From: Nitrosomonas sp. Is79A3
GTDB taxonomy: Bacteria; Pseudomonadota; Gammaproteobacteria; Burkholderiales; Nitrosomonadaceae
Reading direction: 5' to 3'
Assembly (NCBI RefSeq): GCF_000219585.1
Contig: NC_015731.1
Location: 1,674,001-1,738,000, forward strand
DNA: 64,000 bases
Below the pieces are notes generated by a model. That model saw nothing but the letters and a program-made list of their open reading frames with translations. It ran no database searches and was not told the DNA's origin. A program made the translations under genes and the position numbers. Positions within the stretch are counted from its first letter, which is position 1; every line of letters begins with the position of its first letter. Positions 27,150-36,979 of this stretch are shown here, in pieces.

Positions 27150-28032
27150 ACCTGAATCATTGGCTGCCGCATTTATCCATCATTTAACTTATGAACGGCG
27201 TTTGTCACCGCTTACCAGTGAAAATTATGCGCGCGATATTCGTGTTCTGCTGAAACTTTTAAATAAAGACGATTTGGAACAGGTTCAATTTCTGAATATC
27301 CGTCATGTCATTGCGCAACTCCATAGCAAAGGACTTTCTGGTAGAAGTTTGTCTAGAATGTTATCGGCATGGCGCAGCTTTTATAATTATTTGATCCGTA
27401 AACACCACTATCAGCATAATCCCTGTAATGGAATGCGTGTTCCCAAATCACCACAAAAACTGCCCAACGCGCTTTCACCCGATGAAGCTACGCAGTTACT
27501 GACTTTCTCGCCCGATGGCATTTTGATGGCACGCGACAGTGCGATGTTTGAATTATTCTATTCTTCCGGTTTAAGGTTGACGGAATTAGCGCAATTGAAG
27601 CCTGCGGATATCCATTTTGCGGAGGGAACGGTAAAAGTTCTGGGGAAAGGGGAGAAGGAACGTATTGTCCCTGTCGGCGCTTTCGCGATTCAAGCATTAA
27701 AAGTTTGGCTTGAACAACGCGTATTGATTATCAAACCGGAAGTGACTGCACTTTTTTTATCGCAGCATGGGGATGCCATTAGCGCTCGCACCATCAGCCA
27801 TCGCCTGAAAAGCAGGGCCAGACAGCAAGGCATCCATCAAAATGTACATCCGCATATTTTACGGCACTCTTTTGCTTCTCATTTGCTGCAATCCAGCGGT
27901 GATTTGCGCGCTGTTCAGGAAATGTTGGGCCATGCGCATATTACTTCCACGCAAGTCTATACCCATTTGGATTTTCAACATTTAACGAAAGTTTATGATA
28001 CCGCACATCCACGGGCGAAAAAAAGAGATTGA
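27139..28032 (+). CDS. xerC: Tyrosine recombinase XerC
   Basis: 297 aa. It acts with XerD at dif to resolve chromosome dimers. An N-terminal SAM-like core-binding domain covers about 1-90. The catalytic domain has R in SSGLRLTELAQL, HILRHSFASHLL (H and R), LGHAHITSTQVYTHLD (H and the nucleophilic Y). Placement after dapF-DUF484 favours XerC over XerD. Confidence 0.94.
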   Translation: MSSKPESLAAAFIHHLTYERRLSPLTSENYARDIRVLLKLLNKDDLEQVQFLNIRHVIAQLHSKGLSGRSLSRMLSAWRSFYNYLIRKHHYQHNPCNGMRVPKSPQKLPNALSPDEATQLLTFSPDGILMARDSAMFELFYSSGLRLTELAQLKPADIHFAEGTVKVLGKGEKERIVPVGAFAIQALKVWLEQRVLIIKPEVTALFLSQHGDAISARTISHRLKSRARQQGIHQNVHPHILRHSFASHLLQSSGDLRAVQEMLGHAHITSTQVYTHLDFQHLTKVYDTAHPRAKKRD

Positions 28033-28076
28033 TCATCAAAGAATCTTTCAGTCTGAATCGGCTATGTTTTATACGT

Positions 28077-28082
28077 TATAAT
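28077..28082 (+). promoter_or_regulatory. Candidate -10 box upstream of hslVU
   Basis: A perfect TATAAT lies 30 bp before the hslV start codon. The -35 candidate 17 bp upstream (TGAATC) is poor. hslVU is a heat-shock operon in many bacteria, but I see no clear sigma-32 motif. Confidence 0.3.
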
Positions 28083-28111
28083 GATATTTTGTAATACGTT
28101 CAGTAAATTCC

Positions 28112-28633
28112 ATGACAACAATTGTTTCAGTAAGGCGCGGCCGTCAGGTTGCATTAGGTGGTGATGGCCAGGTAACGCTTGGCGCTGTTGTGGCCAAATC
28201 CAGTGCACGCAAAGTTCGCAGACTCTATCATGATAAAATTCTGGCCGGATTCGCTGGTGGTACTGCCGATGCTTTTACCTTGTTCGAGCGATTTGAAGGC
28301 AAACTGGAAGCGCATCATGGTCATATTATGCGTGCGGCCGTTGAACTGGCCAAAGACTGGCGCACAGACCGGATTCTCCGTAGATTGGAAGCGATGCTGG
28401 TGGTTGCCAACGAAGATGCTACACTGATTATTACCGGTGCTGGCGATGTGATTGAACCGGAATTGGGCCTTGCCGCTATTGGTAGCGGCGGTTCTTATGC
28501 ATTGGCTGCTGCCCGTGCGCTTTTGGAAAATACGGATTTGACGCCAAAGGAGATTGTGAAAAAAGCGCTCACAATAGCGGGGGATATCTGTATTTATACT
28601 AACCAGGATCATGTCATTGAAACCATCGACTGA
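28112..28633 (+). CDS. hslV: HslV peptidase subunit of the HslUV protease
   Basis: 173 aa. After removal of Met the N-terminal threonine (TTIVSVRR) is the nucleophile. [24 protein letters not shown] and [11 protein letters not shown] are family signatures. HslV forms a double hexamer, activated by HslU, that degrades misfolded proteins. It precedes hslU by about 120 bp. Confidence 0.97.
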   Translation: MTTIVSVRRGRQVALGGDGQVTLGAVVAKSSARKVRRLYHDKILAGFAGGTADAFTLFERFEGKLEAHHGHIMRAAVELAKDWRTDRILRRLEAMLVVANEDATLIITGAGDVIEPELGLAAIGSGGSYALAAARALLENTDLTPKEIVKKALTIAGDICIYTNQDHVIETID

Positions 28634-28754
28634 GTTAATCCTGTCAACGTATTAAGTATGCAATTATTATTGTTATAGAGATCGAGCAATCGATTTGTTT
28701 CGATCTGTAATTCGGAAGTCCTGTTCATATTTTATCTATTGCAGAATTAACATT

Positions 28755-30086
28755 ATGTCTCAAATGACCCCGCAGGAAATTGTCCATGAGCTGGACAAAC
28801 ATATTATCGGCCAGGACTCAGCCAAGCGCGCAGTGGCTATTGCGCTGAGAAATCGTTGGCGCAGGCAGCAGATTGCCGATCCGTTGCGTCAAGAGATTAC
28901 GCCCAAGAACATTCTGATGATTGGGCCGACAGGCGTGGGAAAAACTGAAATTGCGCGCCGTCTGGCAAAATTAGCGAATGCCCCCTTCATTAAAATTGAG
29001 GCCACTAAGTTCACCGAAGTTGGCTATGTTGGGCGGGATGTCGATTCAATTATCCGCGATCTGGCCGAAACAGCGGTTAAAGAATCGCGCGAGAGAGAAA
29101 CCAGAAAGAAACAACCTCTTGCGGAGGATCGTGCAGAAGACCGTATTCTCGATGCTTTGCTACCGGCTGCCAGGGATTTTGACTTGAATTCAAATACTGA
29201 AGGCCAGGATAACGCGACACGGCAGAAGTTTCGCAAGAAATTACGTGAAGGCGAATTGGATGACAAGGAGATTGAAATCGAACTGGCCGCACCGCGTGCC
29301 AATATGGAAATCTTTGCCCCGCCTGGAATGGAGGATCTGACATCGCAGATTCAAGGGATGTTTCAGAATATGACGGGGGATAAAAAGAAAACCCGCAAGC
29401 TGACGATCCGCGAAGCCAGAAAAATGCTGCTGGAAGAAGAAGCCGCGAAAATGATTAACGATGAAGAATTGAAACTGACAACGATACAGAATGTGGAGCA
29501 GAACGGTATCGTATTCCTGGATGAGATAGACAAAATCGCCAGTCGCGCAGGAAGTACAGGTGCTGATGTTTCGCGCCAGGGCGTGCAACGGGATTTACTT
29601 CCTCTGGTTGAAGGCACAACCGTATCAACCAAATACGGCATGATCAAAACCGATCATATCCTGTTTGTGGCCAGTGGCGCATTTCATATGTCCAAACCCT
29701 CTGACCTGATTCCGGAGCTACAAGGACGTTTCCCGATTCGCGTCGAACTGACGAGCTTGAGCGTCAGTGATTTTGAGCAGATTCTAACCAATACGGACGC
29801 ATGCCTCACCCGTCAATATGAAGCGCTTCTGGCCACAGAAGGCATACAATTGCAATTTGCCAGCGATGCAATTAAGCGTTTGGCTGAGATTGCGTTTTCC
29901 GTGAACAGTAAAACTGAGAATATTGGCGCCAGACGTTTGCATACTGTCATGGAAAAATTGCTCGAAGAAATTTCTTATAATGCAACCAAGCACAGCGGAG
30001 AAACCATTATGATTGATGCATCATATGTTGATACGCGTCTCAAGGATCTGGCACAAAGTGAGGATCTGGCGCGGTATGTGCTGTAA
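28755..30086 (+). CDS. hslU: HslU ATPase subunit of the HslUV protease
   Basis: 443 aa from the ATG at 28755 ([20 protein letters not shown]); a longer frame from 28695 lacks homology. Walker A is [12 protein letters not shown], Walker B is VFLDEIDKI. The I-domain insert covers about 110-240. The C-terminal tail ends RYVL, close to the usual ending that docks into HslV. It unfolds substrates for HslV. Confidence 0.97.
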   Translation: MSQMTPQEIVHELDKHIIGQDSAKRAVAIALRNRWRRQQIADPLRQEITPKNILMIGPTGVGKTEIARRLAKLANAPFIKIEATKFTEVGYVGRDVDSIIRDLAETAVKESRERETRKKQPLAEDRAEDRILDALLPAARDFDLNSNTEGQDNATRQKFRKKLREGELDDKEIEIELAAPRANMEIFAPPGMEDLTSQIQGMFQNMTGDKKKTRKLTIREARKMLLEEEAAKMINDEELKLTTIQNVEQNGIVFLDEIDKIASRAGSTGADVSRQGVQRDLLPLVEGTTVSTKYGMIKTDHILFVASGAFHMSKPSDLIPELQGRFPIRVELTSLSVSDFEQILTNTDACLTRQYEALLATEGIQLQFASDAIKRLAEIAFSVNSKTENIGARRLHTVMEKLLEEISYNATKHSGETIMIDASYVDTRLKDLAQSEDLARYVL

Positions 30087-30225
30087 TAATCTTCTTAAGG
30101 GCGCGTCGGTCTGATTTGAAAATAACCGCATTTTGTGATCCGATCCAATGTGGTTTTATTATCGCGGATAGCGATTCTAAACTTTATTGAATCAGATCAA
30201 ATAAGGCGGTGCTGTCAAAGTCGAG

Positions 30226-30912
30226 CTAAATATTTTGTTTCCTTCGTCTTGCGGTAAAGCCAAGCAAACCGAGTCCGGCTAATAGCATTGCATAGATTTC
30301 AGGCTCAGGAATTGGTGCAGAAAGGTTTACATTATCCAGGGCGATATTCTCTTGGATCGGGGTAAAATGCTCCGCGTTGATCCAGAGGGAATCCAGATTG
30401 GAAAGTACAGCGAGCATTTGAGCATCCGTGGCGAAAGCGCCGGAGAAGGTGTCGGAGATTCGCCAGGCACCGCTTGTGAGAGCTACATCAAAGTGAGTCC
30501 AGGACACGGGTAAGCTATTGGTGATATCGTAAACTAGAGTTAATCCCGCACCTTTGAGCACTACTTCTGCTTCATTGGCATAACTCGTGCCAGGGATAAC
30601 ATATCTGCTGTCGAACTGGAGGCGGCCGCTGAGGGCAGCACTTTGATCTCCAAGGAACTTACTGGGAGCGCTAAAATAACTCCATTGCCCGTCTGGATCG
30701 GCCAGTACGATGGAGCCATCGGGAACGCCGTCCGAACTGAAAGCTGGTGTCAAACCAGAACTTACAACTGACCAAGAAGAGGAACCATCTGTTGTGAGCC
30801 CGGTCCAGCCATCGGCATCACTATCAAAAGTGCTGGATACCAACGGACTGGCGGTAGCAGAATTGGTCAGAACAAAGCAAATGCAAGTTAGAAAAATAGA
30901 TAGGCGAATCAT
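30226..30912 (-). CDS. PEP-CTERM sorting domain protein
   Basis: 228 aa. A signal peptide (IRLSIFLTCICFVLTNSATA) is followed by a beta-rich domain of about 170 residues (STFDSDADGWTGLTTDG onward). The C-terminus has PEPEIYAMLLAGLGLLGF then ARRRKQ, the PEP-CTERM motif-helix-basic pattern cut by exosortase. Such proteins are exported and often associated with exopolysaccharide. The middle resembles laminin-G/CBM-like sandwich domains, but I cannot name one. It has no operon partner. Confidence 0.88.
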   Translation of the reverse strand: MIRLSIFLTCICFVLTNSATASPLVSSTFDSDADGWTGLTTDGSSSWSVVSSGLTPAFSSDGVPDGSIVLADPDGQWSYFSAPSKFLGDQSAALSGRLQFDSRYVIPGTSYANEAEVVLKGAGLTLVYDITNSLPVSWTHFDVALTSGAWRISDTFSGAFATDAQMLAVLSNLDSLWINAEHFTPIQENIALDNVNLSAPIPEPEIYAMLLAGLGLLGFTARRRKQNI

Positions 30913-31181
30913 GAGAGTGCTCCTTCATCGTTGTTGAGATCAATGGAATTAGAACACAAAACCTTTTTATTTAACAGGAATATAGTTCGGATTTCCCATA
31001 TTCTAAAATTTACTGAGAATGAACTACAGAAAGGGAGTAAGTGGAAATCGGGTTACCCATCCTGCCTTTCTTGTTTGGTTTCTTTATTCGCATAGTCTGG
31101 AATGATATAGATGCATATCAAATAAAGATGGTTAAGGTATAATGCCCGGTTTCTCAATACATTGGATTGTTGGAGGTCTCT

Positions 31182-31505
31182 ATGCCTATTTATGAATATC
31201 TTTGCAATTCATGCGGTGCCGAGAAAGAACACTTGCAAAAGATTAGCGATGCACCGATTGCGGTTTGCCCTATTTGCGGCAGTAGTAACTATACAAAACT
31301 GATATCCGCTGCAGGATTTCAATTAAAAGGCAGTGGCTGGTATGTCACTGACTTCAAAAATAACAAAACAAAGCAGACAGATACTAAGGCGGGCACAAAA
31401 GATAGTGCGGATAGTGCGCAACCAGCAGCAGCATCTACTGCTCCGGATGCAGTAGCAACAAAAGAAAGCAATCCGCCTTCGACTGCAACGGCAACTGTTG
31501 ATTGA
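31182..31505 (+). CDS. FmdB-family zinc ribbon protein
   Basis: 107 aa from the ATG at 31182. The start MPIYEYLCNSCGAEKEHLQK and PICGSSNYTKLISAAGFQLKG form the FmdB-type ribbon with CxxC and CxxC pairs. The rest is a polar alanine, threonine and lysine tail. Its function is unsettled; FmdB was first linked to regulation of amide genes. The gene precedes aspS, an arrangement common in proteobacteria. Confidence 0.88.
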   Translation: MPIYEYLCNSCGAEKEHLQKISDAPIAVCPICGSSNYTKLISAAGFQLKGSGWYVTDFKNNKTKQTDTKAGTKDSADSAQPAAASTAPDAVATKESNPPSTATATVD

Positions 31506-31644
31506 TTAGCCGTGGAGTATCGCTATAAAGTTCTTATTGTTAAGATGACGTCAATCTAACAAATTTTTATCGTAAAAATATCGATACCTCGCAGAATAAC
31601 AATAAATAATCATAAATCCCCCACTCAGACTATTGAACAGAATT

Positions 31645-33432
31645 ATGCGTACAAATTACTGTGGCGCCATTAATGCCGAATATCTTGATAAAACAGTGAC
31701 TCTTTTTGGCTGGGTTCACCGGCGCAGAGATCATGGTGGTGTGATATTCATCGATTTGCGCGATCGCGAAGGTCTGGTACAGATCGTTTGCGATCCTGAC
31801 AATGTAGAAACATTCCAAACCGCAGAAAAAATACGCAATGAGTTTGTGTTGGAAATCACAGGTAAGGTAAGAAGACGCCCTGAAGGAACCATCAACTCAT
31901 CCTTATTCAGTGGTGAGATTGAGATTCTGGTCGCAGCGATAGAGGTGTTGAATACCTCACTGACACCGCCTTTTCTGATGGATGATGACAATATTAGTGA
32001 AGTCGTCCGATTGGAGCATCGTTATCTGGATTTACGCCGCCCGGTGATGCAATCCAACCTTCGCTTGCGCCATAAAGTAGCGATGGCGGTGCGGGTGTTT
32101 TTGGATCAGCATGGGTTTCTGGATATTGAAACACCGATGTTGACCAAATCCACACCGGAAGGTGCGAGAGACTATTTGGTCCCGTCACGGGTTAATGCCG
32201 GTCATTTTTTTGCATTACCGCAATCGCCGCAGTTGTTCAAGCAGCTCTTGATGGTATCTGGGTTTGATCGTTATTATCAGATCACACGTTGTTTTCGCGA
32301 TGAAGATTTGCGCGCTGACCGGCAGCCGGAGTTTACGCAAATCGATATTGAAACATCTTTCTTGTCGGCCGATGAAATTATGTTTCTGATGGAAGAAATG
32401 ATACGTGGCTTGTTCAAGACCTTAAATAATGTCGATTTACCCAATCCATTCCCGCGGTTGACCTACGCAGACGCGATGTTCAGGTATGGCTCGGATAAGC
32501 CGGATTTACGTGTCCCATTAGAATTTACCGAATTAACCGACATCATGAAAGATGTTCCTTTTAAGGTGTTTCGTGAAGCGGCGGAGAAGCCGGATGGCCG
32601 CGTTGCTGCATTGTGTGTGCCGAGAGGCGGGGAGTTGTCGCGCAAGGAAATTGATGACTATACCAGTTTTGTGGCGATCTACGGCGCGAAAGGATTGGCT
32701 TACATTAAAGTAAATAATCTGGCCGATGGCGTTGAAGGGTTGCAATCGCCGATTCTGAAATTTCTGCCGGAAGAAACCATTAAAACAATTCTTGCGCGCA
32801 CTAATGCAAAGAATGGCGATTTGATATTCTTCGGCGCGGATAAAACTAAAGTCGTCAATGAATCTTTAGGTGCATTACGTATCAAAATTGGTCATCAGCA
32901 TGGTCACGCCGAATCTGGCTGGAAACCGCTATGGGTTGTTGATTTTCCAATGTTTGAACGCGATGAAGAAGAAAATCGCTGGCAAGCGCTACATCATCCC
33001 TTCACATCACCTGTCGATGGACATGAGAATTTATTGGAAACAGATCCCGGCAAAGCAATCTCAAAAGCTTATGATATGGTTCTAAATGGCTCTGAAATTG
33101 GTGGCGGTTCGGTACGGATTCATCGTCAGGATGTTCAGTCTAAGGTGTTTCGTGCTTTGAATATTTCAGCACAAGAGGCGCAAGAGAAATTTGGTTTCCT
33201 GTTAGAAGCTTTGCAGTATGGGGCTCCGCCGCACGGGGGCATTGCATTCGGTTTGGATCGTATCTTAACCATGATGACAGGCTCGGAATCAATCCGTGAT
33301 GTGATTGCATTCCCTAAAACACAACGTGCACAATGCTTGTTAACACACGCGCCTAGCACTGTGGATGAGAAGCAATTAAAAGAACTAAACATTCGCTTGC
33401 GCCAAACTGAAACAAAGCCAGTGAATGGGTAG
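31645..33432 (+). CDS. aspS: Aspartyl-tRNA synthetase
   Basis: 595 aa from the ATG at 31645. The OB-fold anticodon domain is at about 1-105 ([21 protein letters not shown] split). Class II catalytic motifs follow: [38 protein letters not shown], and [13 protein letters not shown]. The GAD insert of bacterial AspRS lies at about 285-420. A 3' partner, nudB, follows. Confidence 0.97.
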   Translation: MRTNYCGAINAEYLDKTVTLFGWVHRRRDHGGVIFIDLRDREGLVQIVCDPDNVETFQTAEKIRNEFVLEITGKVRRRPEGTINSSLFSGEIEILVAAIEVLNTSLTPPFLMDDDNISEVVRLEHRYLDLRRPVMQSNLRLRHKVAMAVRVFLDQHGFLDIETPMLTKSTPEGARDYLVPSRVNAGHFFALPQSPQLFKQLLMVSGFDRYYQITRCFRDEDLRADRQPEFTQIDIETSFLSADEIMFLMEEMIRGLFKTLNNVDLPNPFPRLTYADAMFRYGSDKPDLRVPLEFTELTDIMKDVPFKVFREAAEKPDGRVAALCVPRGGELSRKEIDDYTSFVAIYGAKGLAYIKVNNLADGVEGLQSPILKFLPEETIKTILARTNAKNGDLIFFGADKTKVVNESLGALRIKIGHQHGHAESGWKPLWVVDFPMFERDEEENRWQALHHPFTSPVDGHENLLETDPGKAISKAYDMVLNGSEIGGGSVRIHRQDVQSKVFRALNISAQEAQEKFGFLLEALQYGAPPHGGIAFGLDRILTMMTGSESIRDVIAFPKTQRAQCLLTHAPSTVDEKQLKELNIRLRQTETKPVNG

Positions 33433-33449
33433 TTAATTGCTTTTATGTA

Positions 33450-33893
33450 ATGTATAAAATTCCGATATCAGTTCTGGTTGTTATTCACACTACCGATCTC
33501 CAGGTTCTACTATTGGAGCGAACAGATCATCCAGATTACTGGCAATCGGTCACAGGAAGCCAGAATCCAGGCGAGACACTGCATCAAACCGCATTACGTG
33601 AGGTTTCTGAAGAAACTGGCTTGAATGCAGCCGATTATTCTTTATCAGATTGGCAGGTTGAAAATCAATATGAAATTTACGAAGAATGGCGCTGGCGCTA
33701 TGCACCGGAAGTCAGAATCAATACCGAACATGTGTTTGGTTTGTGTTTGCCCGATATAATTCCGGTAAAGATTGCTGCCAGGGAACATTTGAACTACATT
33801 TGGTTGCCTTGGCAGCAAGCGTCTGAAAAAGTATTCTCTCGCAGCAATGCAGATGCCATCCTAAGCTTATCTGTGCGCCAACAATCTGACTAG
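33450..33893 (+). CDS. nudB: Dihydroneopterin triphosphate diphosphatase (Nudix)
   Basis: 147 aa. The Nudix box is GSQNPGETLHQTALREVSEE followed by TGL. PISVLVVIHTTDLQVLLLER and WRWRYAPEV are NudB-like. NudB removes pyrophosphate from dihydroneopterin triphosphate in folate synthesis. The position 3' of aspS agrees with this role, as aspS-nudB is a common pair. Confidence 0.9.
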   Translation: MYKIPISVLVVIHTTDLQVLLLERTDHPDYWQSVTGSQNPGETLHQTALREVSEETGLNAADYSLSDWQVENQYEIYEEWRWRYAPEVRINTEHVFGLCLPDIIPVKIAAREHLNYIWLPWQQASEKVFSRSNADAILSLSVRQQSD

Positions 33894-33902
33894 AAATAAT
33901 TC

Positions 33903-35171
33903 CTAGTCCACGCCGCCTTCACCGGCAAAACGTTCAAGATATTTTTTAACGATTGCACGTGCTTTTATATTGTGTGCATGATGAAGCACAATAAAATTGA
34001 CGATACCATGCATCGCTAAAGCAAGTAACAATCCTTCGAAAATACCTTGTTTATACACAAGCAGGGCGCACAATGTGGCCAAAATCATAGCATATTGACC
34101 TTGATGAGCTACATGCAATAACCCCATGATCATTTTCCAGCCGGTAAAAATCATAATGACAGCCAAAGAAAATTTGGGCAGATATTCCAGATATTGGGTA
34201 TTTAATACAAAGAAGAGAATAACCAAACCGATCACCAACACCGAGAATTTGGTATAGGCTCCAGCTAGCTTATTTGTAGTGCTTTTGGCCACACCATCCA
34301 GATTGGTCATTCCGCCAAAAAAGCTTGAGCCCATGTTGGCAATCCAGATAGCCAATAAGCTGTTATTAGTATTGCATTTACGCTGCAAAGGATCAATTTT
34401 CTGAATGGCTGCATTGCTCATGACTTGCTCGATCACATCAATAATGGCTAGCATGGCTGCAAAACCAATGACGTACAGCCAAGTTAATGCGCTGTCAAAG
34501 TGAGGCAGGGGCAATGACAGGTTAAGCGGTACATCTTCAACATGCAACATAGGCATTGCAATAAATTGCGCCAGTATTGCACCAGCAATAATTAGCACAA
34601 AATAGGGGATAGCCGGTTGCGTTGTTTGGAATTTGGTAAAAAGATACAAAAAAGCCACAAATCCAGATATGGAAATCAGAAGCATTTGGATACGTGCGCC
34701 ACTCCAGAATGGTTCAGATGCCAACCCTTCTGGCACTTCATAAATCATGGCAAAAAAGTTAATGGCGATCTTCAATCCTACACCGGCTAACAGGCCCTCT
34801 ACCAGATACTCGGGTACAGCCAGAAGAATGTATTTTTGTAGATTGAATTTCCAGATAATGGCCTGCATGAATGCAGTTAGAAAAATGACAAAAGCCATAT
34901 TTTCCATACCAAAGTTTGCTACACCCAATGCAAGAACGGGTGCCAAGCCTGCCGCCACACCGGGTGCACCGATATAGTTTCCTGGCTTGATCCAGGCATT
35001 AATCCAACCAATAAAACAGGCCAGAGCAACTGTAGCCAGTGCAACCTTGATGGGATACTCTGACATCATTGCAATCCCGACTGTCAAAGGGATCGCCATT
35101 GTCCCAGTTATAATTCCGGCCTGAAGATCGCGGAATAAAAATTTAGCTTGAAAAGCAGCTGAATCTTGCAT
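33903..35171 (-). CDS. SulP/SLC26-family anion transporter, likely bicarbonate or sulfate
   Basis: 422 aa, about 10-12 hydrophobic helices. The start DLQAGIITGTMAIPLTVGIA is the SulP-type helix 1, and NYIGAPGVAAGLAPVLALG fits helix 3. No C-terminal STAS domain is present, so it is shorter than typical SulPs. It lies at the end of a minus-strand cluster for inorganic-carbon uptake. By that context a bicarbonate role is plausible, though the sequence alone does not settle the substrate. Confidence 0.8.
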   Translation of the reverse strand: MQDSAAFQAKFLFRDLQAGIITGTMAIPLTVGIAMMSEYPIKVALATVALACFIGWINAWIKPGNYIGAPGVAAGLAPVLALGVANFGMENMAFVIFLTAFMQAIIWKFNLQKYILLAVPEYLVEGLLAGVGLKIAINFFAMIYEVPEGLASEPFWSGARIQMLLISISGFVAFLYLFTKFQTTQPAIPYFVLIIAGAILAQFIAMPMLHVEDVPLNLSLPLPHFDSALTWLYVIGFAAMLAIIDVIEQVMSNAAIQKIDPLQRKCNTNNSLLAIWIANMGSSFFGGMTNLDGVAKSTTNKLAGAYTKFSVLVIGLVILFFVLNTQYLEYLPKFSLAVIMIFTGWKMIMGLLHVAHQGQYAMILATLCALLVYKQGIFEGLLLALAMHGIVNFIVLHHAHNIKARAIVKKYLERFAGEGGVD

Positions 35172-35354
35172 GTATGAACTTATGGAACTAAATATTTAAT
35201 TAAGCCCCTTTTCAAATGTGATTATGAGTATGCCACAACGAGATCATATGCTTATTTATGTATCTTTTTTCTTCGTAATTGCTATTTTGCACGAAGTTCT
35301 CGTGATTCTGTTTTGTGCGGCGATTCCTACTGGTGTTAACTTTAGAATTGATTT

Positions 35355-35588
35355 TTATGCTTCGTCTTTAGCGTGACGTGTATCAGCTTCTACTGAATTC
35401 GATTCGGTTTCGTGTGTACTTTGTGGTATCAAATCACTAACGATTTGATTCTGAGTTTCGGTTTCCTCATATGTGCTTTGCATAACTTCCGCACCTTCAT
35501 CATCACTGCCCTTGTTGTTTTCACTATCGTTATTTTCTTCGTCACTTTTAGAACTGAAAAGACCTGAAAGCCAATCAAATAAACCCAT
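35355..35588 (-). CDS. Small acidic hypothetical protein
   Basis: 77 aa with an amphipathic N-terminus MGLFDWLSGLFSSK, then a very acidic, asparagine- and serine-rich tail. No domain is recognised. The ATG at 35588 is preceded by AAGGAG. The same short N-terminal pattern occurs in unrelated membrane-anchored small proteins. It lies inside the carbon-uptake cluster, so it may be involved with that system, but that is only context. Confidence 0.6.
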   Translation of the reverse strand: MGLFDWLSGLFSSKSDEENNDSENNKGSDDEGAEVMQSTYEETETQNQIVSDLIPQSTHETESNSVEADTRHAKDEA

Positions 35589-35746
35589 GGTGTATCTCCT
35601 TTTGTTGGAACAACGATAAATTGATAAGCCGGAAGTAATCTGTGCAACATCTTTTCTATTTAGTATGTGTCACATAACTACAATTAACTTTATTGCCTCC
35701 TTTTAAAAAAATTGATCAAATAAAATCAAAGCTAGGTAATTGAAAT

Positions 35747-35824
35747 ACACGCTCACCATCCCAAACGACAATCCGATTGCCGAAGTAATAATATAAAAAT
35801 TACTTGCTCGAGTGGTGAGCGTGT
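35747..35824. repeat. Nested inverted repeat between the acidic gene and the carbonic anhydrase gene
   Basis: A perfect 12-bp arm ACACGCTCACCA at 35747-35758 pairs with TGGTGAGCGTGT at 35813-35824. Inside, AAGTAAT and ATTACTT (35783-35805) form a second 7-bp stem. It could be a structured RNA, a small MITE, or a processing hairpin in the operon mRNA. Confidence 0.55.
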
Positions 35825-35887
35825 TGCTTATTCCATATCCCGAAAATGAAAGGCTGATAGCATTAATTCGCATCAGATTGCTATGCT

Positions 35888-36937
35888 TTACCCAACTCGC
35901 TCTATCACTTCAAATTTCCTGGTATTTAAGTTAGTACGTCCCGTCAGTATTTGTAAATGCGGCGCCAAATCAGGAACTTTGTCTTTTATGATGTTGAGTG
36001 CAAATTTGCTAAGAAATAATGCCTTCTCCCTAGAAAGATGATATTCGGGACCCGCTTCATCCCTATATACCGCTGAAGTCAAGAGTACGACACCATCTGC
36101 ATCGATTCGGCCTTCGTCAATATTGTTTTTCAGAAGTCTGCCAGCCGTTTCAATGGCAACCGAAAGATTCGGATCAAAAGGCCCAACAATAAAAGCTGTA
36201 TTGATGACATGCAACCAGTCAAATCCACGGCCAACCCCCAGTACCCATTCTTTGTGTTCGGCTTCTTCGATTGGCCTGTTTGTTGTACGAATCTCTGCAA
36301 TGTGTTTAATATTTCCCCGAATCAGTGGTATCAGATCACGAATAACCCGTTCAGGCATTGATGGGTAGAGTGAACGAAGCATTTCTTCTAATTCGAGTTG
36401 AGAAGATTCTTTTGCATTCGCTAGATCAATAGAGCGACCGTCGTCTCCGTGTAAAATTAAGGCATCTAAGTCGGTCTCAATTCCACAAACAATCGGAACT
36501 ACTGCGCCACCTTTGCCATACACAGAATCAAATTGATTCTTCAAATTGATCGCTGCAGCTTTGGCGGCGTCAGTGTCATACTGAAACCCTCTGCATCCAC
36601 GATGTGTGTCACCACGCGCAAAGTGATAAGTTACAAAGACTAGACAATGTCTGCCACGGCTAATGGAATACTCCACCCATTGGTCAATAGTTGCTTGAAA
36701 AAATGGCCAACCTAGATTAAATATACCCCCCAGATTACGAAATGGCTGAATGATACCGAGTGCGCTTTGTGTCATAACCGGTAGGTGTAATCTGCCATCC
36801 ATACATTTCAATGCAGCAATCTCAGTAGGATGCTCGCCTCTATACCTGCGGCGTTCCGTGGCTAAATCCATAAAGGCTTGGGAATGTCGTGTATTTAAAT
36901 CAAGTAGATAATCGATTCCTGTATTGACATTTCTCAT
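35888..36937 (-). CDS. Carboxysome-shell-type (CsoSCA-like) carbonic anhydrase
   Basis: 349 aa. The beta-class active-site pattern is visible: C45, D47 and R49 in ALKCMDGRLHLP, H105 in FVTYHFARGD and C115 in THRGCRGF. The spacing C-60-H-10-C is close to that of CsoSCA and unlike the HxxC of canonical beta enzymes. The protein is shorter than CsoSCA (about 500 aa) and no carboxysome genes are in this window. It sits 42 bp downstream of the Nuo-like genes of the DAB operon, where a hydratase for imported CO2/bicarbonate fits. The assignment rests on these motifs and the neighbourhood. Confidence 0.68.
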   Translation of the reverse strand: MRNVNTGIDYLLDLNTRHSQAFMDLATERRRYRGEHPTEIAALKCMDGRLHLPVMTQSALGIIQPFRNLGGIFNLGWPFFQATIDQWVEYSISRGRHCLVFVTYHFARGDTHRGCRGFQYDTDAAKAAAINLKNQFDSVYGKGGAVVPIVCGIETDLDALILHGDDGRSIDLANAKESSQLELEEMLRSLYPSMPERVIRDLIPLIRGNIKHIAEIRTTNRPIEEAEHKEWVLGVGRGFDWLHVINTAFIVGPFDPNLSVAIETAGRLLKNNIDEGRIDADGVVLLTSAVYRDEAGPEYHLSREKALFLSKFALNIIKDKVPDLAPHLQILTGRTNLNTRKFEVIERVG

Positions 36938-36979
36938 TATTATTTTCCTATTTATATTTAGTATGTTATGAGTTAGAAG

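Noticed and set aside
28154..28612. 152-aa open frame antisense to hslV
   Set aside because: It mirrors the strongly conserved hslV coding frame, has no recognisable domain and no ribosome-binding site.
29241..29647. Open frames of 94-115 aa antisense to hslU
   Set aside because: They lie wholly inside hslU, lack start signals and show no protein-like domain.
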